A stretch of DNA of 64,000 bases from Amoebophrya sp. A120 (taxonomy: Eukaryota > Sar > Dinophyceae > Syndiniales > Amoebophryaceae), in assembly GCA_905178155.1 (NCBI GenBank), contig CAJINV010000005.1, positions 6,495,507 to 6,559,506 on the forward strand. The letters are read 5' to 3'. A model generated the notes under the pieces. The model worked only from the letters and a program-made list of their open reading frames with translations, did no database searches and had not been told where the DNA came from. Below are positions 38,630-49,432 of this stretch, in pieces (the first letter of the stretch is position 1; each line of letters begins with the position of its first letter). The translations under genes and the position numbers were made by a program.

Positions 38630-41600
38630 ATGACCTCCTCTTCCGAAGAATCTTCCGTGCCAAACCTGTCAGATTGGCACTCGACCTTCGTCCCCGTGTC
38701 TGATAAGGAACTTGAGCTACCACAGGAGACCAAACTGTTACAAGAGCGGAAAGACGCGGACGACGCGTTTCTGAAGAAACAGAAAGACGAGGATTGGCAG
38801 GAAAGCGAGCGGAAATTTGACAAGATGCAAAGTTGTGTTAGCAGCGGCTTGTCCCCAAGAAGTTCTCCGTTTGCTTTCGCCCCGCCGAAGAGGTCGATCA
38901 GCTTGCCAGAGAAGGTTTTGTCAGAGGAATGGGAAGACGAGGAGGAAGAGGAAGATGATGAGGAGGAGCTGAGCGCCGGGGGCGAGGATATTTACAACGA
39001 TGAGGTGGACGTTCAGCAAGACCTGCGGAACGAAAAATCTTCTGGTACAACAACATCCGAGGGTCAAAATCTCCAAGCCGCAAAGGTTGCTCGTCCACCC
39101 TCCTTCCGAATTTCCCAAACGGCTTGTGACGACGACGATATCAGTTTTACGCCGGCAGCGAGTACTAGTACTTCCGCTCAGAAGGGCGCGCGAAACACAC
39201 GAAAGATGAACGTGTTCGCCGCACAGCCGTTCACCCCGCTGCAAGGGCAAAACCAGCGATACGCCTTGAGCCAACGGAAGATCACGACGGAGTCGAGGCT
39301 GTTGCAGCACACCATGGCCTCGCAACAGCTCGGGACGGCCGAAGTAGAGTTTGCGACCGCGCGAGGACAAAGGGCTTTGATGCAGAAGCCAAAGAAGAAA
39401 AAGCCGCACAAATCATTCGAGATGTTTCTGCGCAAAGCCGAGGAGAAGCTCCTAGTCGACAGCCCGGCGGATCTGGATTTTATGTTGCAAAATGAGATGG
39501 AGCAGACGTATAGCAACCGTGGTAACTGTTCGGAGGATTCCTTTTACACGACCATGCAGAACGATAAGCATCAAGGGCCTTTGTTTGCCGGATTAGAGGA
39601 TCCGGGTCTTTATGAAGATTTCGATCTAGAGAACCCGGACGATGATCTGTACTTTCTCGGCGAGAACATAACCGTCCTGGACGGCGAGTCTTTAGACGGC
39701 GATGTGAATTTCCATTTTTACGAGAACGATCCGGCGACGTCGGACGTGAACAGCGCCGCGGCAGGGAACGATCAACTCGGGGCTGTTGCAGAGACTAGTG
39801 CATCAAGTCCTGCAGGCGACCAGAACATCAACGACCAAGTTCTTCAAAACGACCAATCTGTGCCTTCAAAGCAAGGTCCTCGCAACACGGCTGCCACGGG
39901 CGAGAAGATTGTCAAGATGAACACGGCTTCCACCGACGACATGTCGATTTTTCCGCTTGATAGTTCCTCCCTCGGAATCCTCACAAAGAGAAAGTGGAAC
40001 GCGATGGGGACGCCGACGGAGAAGAAGAAAGTCTTGACGAAATCGCAAGCGCGGGTCGGGAAATCAATCGAACGGACGAAGCAGTCGATATGCATTGCAA
40101 ATATGTCTGGGGCTGGAAAAATGCAACGTCTGTCATGCATATTTTGCATGACCAATGATGTCTGTGATGCATGCTCTAGCATCACAGATTTTGTAAATGC
40201 TTTTTGATGTTGCCAACACAGCATGAGTAGTATCACCCTCTTCGCGTAGCGAGAACTGGACCCCTTTTGCAGTTCACGCATTGCAGATTTCATGTAGAAT
40301 GCAAAGACAGCATCACAAGTTTCAATCTTCCAGACCCAGACATATTTGCATTTGATAGTCGAGGGGTCGGGATTACATCGATCCGGAATTTGATTTATCC
40401 TCCCTGAAAAAACCCCCGAAGAAAACCAAGCCGATTCAGAATCAAAATTTGCAGAAACGAAACGCGGTCCAGGAGATCCGGTTCAAGGAAATGGAGAAGC
40501 AGCAACACGCGTTGGCGGACAAGGATCTGCAGCAAATGTTAGACGCCCGGACAAACGCCACAGATTCGTTTTTACATTGCTTAAGCCGACATTTGCGCGA
40601 ATACACGAAACGAAAGCCGAACATGGTCAACGCGTGGCGGAAGTATCTCGACCAGTCTATCGTAAGGACCAATCCTTCCTCCCCATATTGACAGGGTAAG
40701 TCTTCGCAAATTTGTGTTGCTGATTTGTTACCACAAATCGTGCCTGTCTTGCAAGGAGGCAAGTCCACAGTCTCCACCGCATTACGCAGGCGGTTTGTCA
40801 TGCTGTTGGACCTGCAGAAAGGACGTTTTTCGTGGTAAGTGCCTAGGCCAAAACCTGCCTGCTCAGGCTTGGTCTGGGCCTGCAGTCCTCTGCAGCAAGA
40901 CGCATCTGATTCGTCTACGTAAATCCAGCATCAGAGACGTCGTTTTGATATGGGGAGGGGGGATTATTGCCTTTGATACAGTCCATGCGGGGGGTCATCG
41001 CCCGGTCGAAGTTTATGGAACTGTGCCAGGAGATATGACAGTGCACAACTCTCCCTCCCCCTCATTTGTCACGCAAAATATCCAATTCACCCTTTGCCTC
41101 TTGGCACTGTTTGCATGACAAGTTCTGGTAGCCCAAATAGCACTATACTCCAGTGCAAATTTGTTATGCAAAACCAGCATCCTTGCTGATGCCTGTATTG
41201 TCGTTCATGCTATACAAATGAGGGGGAGGAAGAATTGTGCACTGTCATAGGAGATCCAGGCGCCGGCTTCGGCGCAACTCTGGCCCAGCATGGCCGAGAA
41301 CAACCGGATGACGTTGTTGCATTTCTGCCCGTATGGATTGCAAATATGTCTGGGTCTGGAAGGTTTGTCATGCATATTTTGGATGACCCATGGCGCCTGT
41401 AATGCATGACCTAGCATCTGAGATTTTCAGAGGGCTTCCTCATGCCTATTTCGCATGAGACATGCCATTCCAGTGTATCACGAACTGGACTTCTCTTGCT
41501 GGTCATGCAATGCAGGTCTTTTTAGCATCCAAAAACAGCATCACAAATTCCATCCTTCCAGACCCAGCCATATTTGCATTTGATAGCCCGAACGAGGGGG

Positions 41601-44600
41601 CGATGCTATTCCGGTTGCGGCACTTTTTGGTCAGGTGTTTTGGGTCTCTGTACAACTGGTTCAAATCCTGTTTACTCATCATCCCGGGCAACAACGTCGT
41701 TTCGAACGAGTTGTTGGATAGCTTATCCCCATTGCGCATGTTCTCAAAAGAGTACAATGCGTCGGGGAAAACGTCCGAAGAGGAGGCTGTTTTGGAAAAA
41801 TTACAAATGCTGGAAGATATCGACGAAGACATTTTATTCGACTCCACCATCGCGGGCGAGGGGGATAAGGATAACCAGCCAAATCTGATTCCCGAGGGTA
41901 CGATCGGGTCCCACGTGGCCCAGAACGACGCGAATTCGTACACACTGTCCGCGTATCAACGGCAAATATGTCTGGGTCTGGAAACTTGTGATGCTGGGTG
42001 GCGTCTCATGATGAGGCCACAAGTGCTGGCTCAGCATGACAAGTTTCTGAGCTTCTAGGTGATGCCTATTCTGCATGACAAACTGCGTTTCTGCATGACA
42101 GAAGAACCAAAATGGAGCCCCGGCTCTTGGGTACTAACGTGCATGACAGATTGAAGAGTCATGCCAGACAAGCATGACAAACATGCATTCTTCCAGACCC
42201 AGACATTTTTGCACTTGATACCGCGACGAGCGATAAGAAAACTTTACTATCCCAAACGAGGAGGAAGCAGGCTTTTAAATTCCGCCAAATGCTCGAATCC
42301 CCGAAGATGACGCAAATGGAGTTTGAAGCCTGCTTGGAAGTGTTAGCCTACCCGGAAGATGCGAAGAAGGCCTGGGAGTTGTTGGTTTACCTAGACCAGG
42401 CGGAGTTAAGAGTGGAGGATCTCGTTTGGCTGGAGTTGAACTGGACGAGATGGGACGAATCGAAAATTATGGATAGTTCCCACGGGCAGGGTAGCGGCAT
42501 GCAATTTAACAGCGGGAAGGAGGGGCAGAAAACGTTCACGGAGTCGGTGACCAGTACTTTGACTTCGTTGGACGTGATCGACAGCGGGAAGCGGTCGTTG
42601 GAGAAGAGAAGGTTGCTGGACAATTTGACAACGCGGAATCAGTGGACCCGTTTGAAGGTATCAAATGTAAAAATGTCTGGGTCTGGAAGGATGCAAGGTT
42701 TGTCATGCTTGTCTGGCATGACAAAAAAGCTTGTGATGCGTGTCCAAGAAGAGACCCCTTTGCCTGTCGTGCAAAAACGCAGTTTCTCATGCGAGAAACG
42801 CAACACAAAGCAGCGCAGATATTTCTCATGCTTGGCTGTGCATGACAGAGCATTCACTATTCCCAACCGAGCATTACAAGTTTCCAGACCCGGACATTTT
42901 TGCAATTTATAGAAGGCGGTGTGTTTCAACTTGAACGACGGGCCGGAAACCATGGGGCTGATGCGACCGCAGGTCGAGGAGCAGTTGCATTCGAGGGTAT
43001 AATCGATACTGATAAATGAAGAATGTTTTGAAATTGAAATTGAAATTTTCCAGTTTTCGATATGACGCATAGCAAATCCAAATTTCAATCATCTCGGTGA
43101 TTTTGTCGTGCGAGTTGTTTCACTTTTGAGTCACTTTCTGTGATGCAAAAACGGCTTGAATCTTCATGCAGCGATCTTTCAAAACAGCTCAACCTTTACC
43201 TGGAGCAGTACGGTGGCGAGCATACCAAGCAGTGCCTCTACGCGCCGGAGAGGTTTTGGGGCCACCAGCTCGGGCGCGCGAAGGATGGGGGGCGGGCGAA
43301 TCTGACCCTGCAGGGCTACAACGCATCTTCTAATGCGGGGAGCAACCAGAAAAACGATAATAACAACAATTTTGACATCACCCACGACCCCCAGACGGGC
43401 AATGTCGTCATCCAGCAAAACGCGAACCCGCATTTTCTGAACAAATTATCCCCGTTTTTGAAGTTCCAAAAGCTCCACGCTTCTGTCGCGAACTTTAAAA
43501 CGGTATTAGTAGCGAGCTCCGTCCAGTCCACCCACGTGCCATCTGATACGAACCACTTTTCCGCGATGAAAAACCAGGCGTTGGAAGTACGGGCGCTGCA
43601 GATCGACGCTTCATATCAAATGTAAAAATGTCTGGGTCTGGAAGAATGCGCGATTTGTCATGCAGCTTTTCCATGACCCACGAGGTCTGGAATGCAGCAC
43701 CTAGCATGACAAATTCTGTGCGATCTCTCTCATGCCTATCCTGCATGACAAACTCCCTGCCGACTTGTGCAAAACTGGACGACCTTTGGTAATCCTGCAA
43801 CACAGATTTTTGTATGCTTGAGATTCAGCATGACAAGTTGCATTCTTCCAGACCCAGACATTTTTACAATCCATACTTCAGAAAAGAAACGGGAAGAATT
43901 GAAGCAGAGGTTGATTTTCAGCTTCCGATCTTCTTTAACGAAGTTCCATTTGACCATTTATGGTTTGAAAATTTGGCGGTTCACGATGGACCCGATGGAC
44001 CGGGGCTGTATTGGGTTGACCACGATCATGGCGTTCTGTCGGGAAATGTCTTGGACGGGGTCGAGGGTGTTGTTGTGGGAGAAACTGTATGAATTGCAAA
44101 AATGTCTGTGCCTGGAAGATTGCAACTTGTCATGGTAAATCTGAAGCATGCAAAAATCTGTGTTGCATGAGTGCCAAAAGCTGTCCACTTTTGACCAAGT
44201 TGGAACAGAGTTTCTCATGCAGAATAGGCATGGCAGAGACCTCGCAGAGTCTGTCATGCTAAGTCGCGAATTCCAGACCTCATGGGCCATGGAAAATCTG
44301 CATGACAAGTCTACGCTCTTCCAGACCCAGACACTTTTGCACTTGATAAGCTGTCCAACAAGCAACCGGCGAGCGGTTTCATCGTCGCGGAGGATTTGTG
44401 GCCGAACCAGGTGAAGAGATTGCGGGTTTTGCGGAAAGAGCTGTTCAAACTGATGGAAACTTCCATCCCCTCCATCGCGGTCGAACACAGTAACCAGTAC
44501 AACATCAAAGTCCGGTCTTCTTCGAACAGCAGAAACGGTACTAGTCGTTATCAGCAGCAGCAAGACGACTTCGCGAAGAACCAGTGCTATGCATTGCAAG

Positions 44601-47600
44601 AGCATCGTACTCGTATAAATGCATTACAAATTAGCCGAGCATTAGAAATTGAATTTGTATTGCTGATTTACCTTGAGAAAGAGATTTGTAATGCATAAAT
44701 GCAATTACTACGAGTGCGATACTTTTGCACAGGATAAATGCCATGAAAACGCGATGGAGATCTACAACTTGATGGACCCAAACCAGGCGGGCTACATCAC
44801 CCGCGCGAGTTTTTTGGCGTTTGGGAGGAAGTATCTGCCGTTTTTGGAGAACGAGTTGATCAAGTTCATGCGGCAAATTACCGTCGGGGAACACCAGGTC
44901 CGGTTGTTTTTCGAGGACGTGTACTACTTACTGTACGGGAAATGGAATATCACACGGGAAGAAGTGATGGACGTGAATTTTAACGTGCCGATTGGGATGC
45001 CAGACCCGCGGCCGTGGGAGGACCGGTACTGGCGAAAGGATGTGATCGAACACGAAGCGAAATTGAAGCAAATGTCCGGCGATAAGCCGATCGAATCCGT
45101 GCAGGAGTTGGTTCACGATCCGAAAATCAGGACCACAACCCAATGGACGAAGGTCAACGTGGCGAGACTGAAACAACTGGCCTTCGCGGTGAGAAAGGAT
45201 GAGGAGGAGCGGGAATTCTTCAAAAAGCACCCCAACGGCAAGTTGCCAGGGCAACAAAACGATGAAAATGAAGACGAAGACGGGAATACGACGAGTGGAA
45301 GACGGCCGTTTATCAAGGTCGACATTCGCCCGGAGCAAGATCCGGAGGGGTACGTCAGACGGTTCGCGGCGCTGAATTACGACCGAAAATCTTTATTCAA
45401 CCGGGCGAACCAGTGCGGGTTCGCGCCGGGGAGATTGTCCGCGTTGGCGAAAAGAGCGGCGATGCGGGAACCTCTGTGGTCGTTGGGGGCCGGGCAGATG
45501 CGGAGAATGACGTGCAAGCACGTGTTGGAGCATTCGCTCGCCGCGGCGGCGCAAAAGAAGAACGATATGCATCGCAAATATGTCTGGGTCTGGAAGGTGG
45601 TAACTTGTGATGCTGTCTTTGGATTCCAAAAAAATCAGTATTGCATGACTAGCAAGAGGGGCCCGCTTTGTGTTACACAGGGAGGGCGTTTCTCATGCGG
45701 AATAAGCATCAGGAAGGGTTCTAAAAATCTGTGATGCTAGGGCGTGCATTACAGGCGTCATGGGTCATGCACGATATGCATGACAAGCACAAGCCTGCCA
45801 CTCTTCCAGACATCCAGGGATATTTGCAGTTGATAAACGAGTACCAATTACGGTACATGGGGACTTTGGGGAAGTCGCAGTCGGCCGGGAATTTGGGAAG
45901 TGGGTCTCGCGAACAGCCTTCTGGACAGACGAATTCCACCAGTAAACTCTCCATCTCCAGTTCGAAACAGTCCCGACTCACCGACCGATCAATCGAACAC
46001 GCCGTTATCCGCCAGCAGCCGCCGAAAACCAATTTCTCGCCGACCGAGCGCAAACTCGCGCGGCTCCAGTCCCTTGCGGGGAAGCAGTATCAAATGGAAG
46101 AATATCTGGGTCTGGAAGAATGCAACTTGTGATGCTGCATTAGGATTCCAAAAAAATCTGTATTGCATGAGTAAGAAAGGGAGTGCAATTTTTGCTACGT
46201 TGAGAAGGCATAATTTGTCATGCGGAATAGGCATCTGGAAGCCTTCAAAAAATCTGTATTGCTAGGGTATGCATCACAGACATCATGGCTCATGGAAAAC
46301 GTGCATGACAAATCTCGCATTCCGCCAGACCCAGACATTTTTACATTTGATAAGCAGCTGCGGAAGCAGGCCCGGGAGGAGCAGGGCCGGCAGAAGCAGG
46401 CCGAACAGCTATCGAAAGGAAAAATCCCCCCTCCCCGTATCGAAAACGAAATTCGTGATGCTGTATTTGAGGTCACAAATCGATTTGTATTGCTAGAAGG
46501 CCAAGAGACGCAGTTGTGGCCTGAATTGCAGGCAATTTGTCATGCTGTTTCCAACTTTTAGTTGTTTTCTGTTATGTTGAAGACGCAAAGGTTTATTCCC
46601 ACGCCACCCAGCCCTACAGTCCGCATCTTTTCCCGTGTAGCATGACAAAGCTGATTTGTGACAACAAATCTGCATCACAGATTTCCGTTTTGATATGGGG
46701 AGGGGGGATTTTTCCTTTTGATAACAGCGGGCGCAGGAAAATCTCGACAACATGAGCTTTCACGCGAGTTTCCGGGGGTCGAAACTGGTGTTGGTGGATG
46801 ACGGGCAGATGCAGGCGGCCATGAAGTCGATGGCTGGTCCCGCTGCTCTTGGGGAGAATGAGAACGCCGGAACGGCGGGTGTACTAGCCGGCGCGACAGC
46901 TGCTGGAAAGAGCATGAAGCTCCCAGCAGGAGGAGCCGCGCCAGGGGGCCTCGGTCAGAAGAGTATGATGAACAGCCCCAACATGATGATGGTATCTACC
47001 GCGGCAAACAACAATAAAACCACGGGTGCGATCGATTTCGACCAGCTGGCGAAGTCCGATTTCGTCACGGACAGCAACGGCTTTTCCGGAAACGAAAACG
47101 CCATCGTCATCGAACGGGCGAACGTGAAGTCCACAAAGCAGCAGCAGAAGTCGAAGCAGGCCAACAAGACGATTCTGATCCACAAGGTGCAACAGCAGGT
47201 GCTGGATAAAAAACGTTTTTTGGAATCGGCGAAGCGGGCGATTCTGGACCGCCAGAAATTCATGGAAAAACTCGCGAAATCTGTGCGGTTCTCCGGGGAA
47301 TCTAGTGGTACGAAAACGCCAGGGAGTAAAGACAGTGCTGACAATGATCCACTATTAAAGGAGCACTACAAGGATCACGACTGGTTTGACGATCACTCGA
47401 GTTCCATGAAAAATTTCTACCCCGGCCAGAAACCCCCCTCGAATTTACTCCCCACCCCGGACTTGAAAACGGGCCACTTGGCGAACCTGCCGGAGACGCT
47501 GGGGCTGAAATCCGCGATGAAAAATAATAAGAAAGGGGGCGGACAACAGGAACAACAGGCCGTGAACAAACAAGGCAATAAGAAACTGAAGAAAGCCACC

Positions 47601-48357
47601 GCGGTGGTGACCTCCGCGAACACTTTTCAATCCTTGCAGGCGAAAACCTATCCTGTGCAAAAGCATCGTGCTCGTATTGCAATCATGCATTACAAATTTT
47701 TTTCTCAAGGTAAATCCGCACTACAAATTTTATTTCTCATGCTGAGGGAATTTGTCATGCATTTATACGAGTGCGATACTTATGCATTTCATAAAACCGT
47801 GCGGCCTGGGACGCTCAACCAAGACAGCAGTAGCAACGCGAGCGGGACTAACATGAATAATCTGTCAGCGGAGGTCCGAGCTATGGAACTCCTCGACGAG
47901 TATGAGAATTTCTCGGGGAAAACCATCGGAGATGCGGGGAATGGCAGCATGGAGACGATCTTGTATCCTGTGTAAAAACTTTCCCACCCCAGGGTTGTCA
48001 TGGAAATCTGCATGCTGAAAATGTTTCTCCATGCGGAGCTGCACCATGAGAAGCATTTTCGATTCGTGTTTTGGAATTTGTCATGCTCCAATGAGCACGA
48101 TATACTAGATCTGTGACGCTGCTGAGCTAGCTCAAACAGCACTACACTACGATTCCAAATTTGTCATGCAAAACAGCCGAGACTTGTGGTCTTGTCTAGC
48201 CGAGTCCCCATCTTCTTGACTATGGGGTGGGGACGTTTTTACATAGGATATCTTGTCCTCCAATATATCGGCGAATAAAACGTCGCAAAGAATAGGCGAG
48301 CAGACGAATGATGTTAACAACTCGGGGGAGGATTCGTCGGACCATTTTGGATTGTAG
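38630..48357 (+). CDS. Large EF-hand-like protein, 16 exons, 1,977 aa
   Basis: Exons: 38630-40088, 40363-40657, 40984-41033, 41255-41331, 41591-41953, 42226-42658, 42917-42996, 43188-43613, 43881-44087, 44354-44587, 44742-45565, 45841-46087, 46358-46409, 46729-47648, 47799-47963, 48256-48357; the sum is exactly 1,978 codons. Fourteen introns are introners and one (42997-43187) is GT-AG. The N-terminal 480 residues are acidic and disordered-looking. Exon 11 opens with an EF-hand-like helix-loop-helix near residue 1215 (IYNLMDPNQAGYITRASFLAF: Asp, Asn, Gly, Ile in loop positions). Weaker EF-like segments occur in exon 9 (MDPMDRGCIGLTTIMAF) and exon 6 (LLVYLDQAELRVEDLVWLEL). Calcium binding is therefore possible, but the loops are degenerate, so a structural role is equally possible. 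The gene structure is strong; the function is tentative. Confidence 0.8.
40089..40357. mobile_element. Introner, family A
   Basis: Exact GTCGA duplication (40084-40088, 40358-40362). One TIR reads GTCTGGGGCTGG, a mismatch to the family. The join is CAG TCG AGG GGT. Confidence 0.92.
40658..40978. mobile_element. Introner, family D
   Basis: The right arm is a family D end (TATGGGGAGGGGGG ... CTTTGATA); the left arm TATCGTAAGGACCAATCC is diverged. Exact CAGTC duplication (40653-40657, 40979-40983). The join is CAG TCC ATG. Confidence 0.88.
41034..41249. mobile_element. Introner, family F
   Basis: TIR TATGACAGTGCACAA plus CCCTCATTTG. Exact GGAGA duplication (41029-41033, 41250-41254); the join is GAG ATC CAG. 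A second copy is at 57887. Confidence 0.92.
41332..41585. mobile_element. Introner, family A
   Basis: Exact GCCCG duplication (41327-41331, 41586-41590); the join TGC CCG AAC GAG. Confidence 0.92.
41954..42220. mobile_element. Introner, family A
   Basis: Exact CCGCG duplication (41949-41953, 42221-42225); the join GCG ACG AGC. The interior resembles the copies at 32752 and 56008. Confidence 0.92.
42659..42911. mobile_element. Introner, family A
   Basis: The right cap is GCAATTTATA. Exact GAAGG duplication (42654-42658, 42912-42916), which allows GT-AG (AAG|GTATC ... GAAG|GCG). Confidence 0.92.
42997..43187 (+). other. GT-AG intron in the EF-hand-like gene
   Basis: AGG|GTATAATC ... CAAAACAG|CTC, phase 0, joining EEQLHSR to LNLYLEQYGG. 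The only non-introner intron of this gene. Confidence 0.7.
43614..43875. mobile_element. Introner, family A
   Basis: Exact CTTCA duplication (43609-43613, 43876-43880); the join GCT TCA GAA AAG. The interior resembles the copy at 13639. Confidence 0.92.
44088..44348. mobile_element. Introner, family A
   Basis: Flanks AACTG and AGCTG (4 of 5); the join AAA CTG TCC AAC. The interior is close to the copy at 30944. Confidence 0.9.
44588..44736. mobile_element. Introner, family B
   Basis: Flanks AGTGC and AATGC (4 of 5); the join CAG TGC CAT GAA leads straight into the EF-hand-like exon. Confidence 0.88.
45566..45835. mobile_element. Introner, family A
   Basis: Exact AACGA duplication (45561-45565, 45836-45840); the join AAC GAG TAC CAA. 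The right arm has a CATCCAGGG variant, shared with the copy at 34429. Confidence 0.92.
46088..46352. mobile_element. Introner, family A
   Basis: Exact AGCAG duplication (46083-46087, 46353-46357); the join AAG CAG CTG CGG. Confidence 0.92.
46410..46723. mobile_element. Introner, family D
   Basis: TIR TATCGAAAGGAAAAATCCCC and its complement. Exact ACAGC duplication (46405-46409, 46724-46728); the join CAG CGG GCG. With the preceding introner it isolates a 52-bp exon. Confidence 0.92.
47649..47793. mobile_element. Introner, family B (145 bp)
   Basis: Exact AAACC duplication (47644-47648, 47794-47798); the join AAA ACC GTG CGG. The interior is the best match to the split introner at 21156. Confidence 0.92.
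47964..48250. mobile_element. Introner, family C
   Basis: Exact TCTTG duplication (47959-47963, 48251-48255); the join ATC TTG TCC TCC leads to the last 102-bp exon. Confidence 0.92.
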
Positions 48358-49432
48358 AGGGTTGATGATTTTTTGAAGTATCCTCGTTCGATGCAGGGAA
48401 CTTTGTTCTGTCTGGTCGGGCAGTGTCGGCAGGACACTAGCCTTGTCAATCCACATCATACTGGTGGTTTGTGGCTATTTCCTCATCTTCTACATATAGT
48501 TTTTTAATCGTACTAAGCTACCCGTGCCATAATTGTTTTTTTGCTTTGTGTAACAAATTCAATTTTTTAGCTGTTTGCGTTTCATCTGTCAGTATCCCTG
48601 ACAGAAGAAGCTGCCACAGCTCATTATGCGTGCAGGTTTCGACACTCTTTTGATAATCTTTTGATGAAAACCCCCCCACGTTTTCGTATCTATTGTGCAA
48701 AGTTCATTGTTTTGCCTTTGTCGGAAAATTCGCAAATGAGAGTGGCGTATCAAGTGGTGCTGTGGTGCTGAAAACTCCTACCGCGACGAGCAGCGGTTAC
48801 CAGCTGTTCGAAAAAGATGAAGATCAAACAAAATTGCTACGCTGTTCTGCGGTGGAAGTGAGGTCTGTACTTGGGATCAGTCTTGCTGAAGATATTGGGA
48901 AAAGACTAGTAACTGCAAAGTGGCCAGATTTATTTCCCGATTCTTTTGAAGAGCGGAATGAAACGGATCATGATGATCATCTTTGAGATGGCGCTACATA
49001 ATGTGATTTTTTTTGTCAAAGATGGTTCAAATTTGGCATGAACGCCTGCTGTCGTTACAAATTTTCAGTTGTTCAAGGGGGTGTTGTGAAACAGTCCTAG
49101 ATCGACACGCGTTGAGCACATATTGAACGCCGCATTTTTTAGGTGTGCGTATTTTGAAGATCGTCCCGTATTTTTGTAGTTGGAGATTATATATAATTCC
49201 CTTGAAAGTAGTAGCCCACAACTTTTTCATCTAGGAAGTCATGAAAGCCCCGCACGACTCCATAGCCCCACCTTCACCTTTTTATGGCTAATCCACGGCT
49301 TTCATCTCACGACCATGAAAATGGAAAAGTGTCCTTAATATATCGAATAACCCCCCGTCCGCGCCGCCGTCCCCGTGGACTTCGGCCGTGAGAAAATAAA
49401 TTGTCGGACTGTATTTTGAACATTATCCGAAC
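48358..49432. other. Intergenic, no gene seen
   Basis: A plus-strand frame at 48693-48986 (97 codons) has some coding look (EVRSVLGISLAEDIGKRLVT) but no domain or supported splice partners; it could be an exon of an unrecognised gene. Confidence 0.4.

Noticed and set aside
42536-43092. Short frames encoding recurring peptides such as [16 protein letters not shown] or [10 protein letters not shown] at many sites.
   Set aside because: These are translations of family A introner arms in various frames, not a conserved protein motif.
48693-48986. 97-codon plus-strand frame as a separate gene.
   Set aside because: Some coding look, but no partner exons, domain or introner; left as a note in the intergenic entry.
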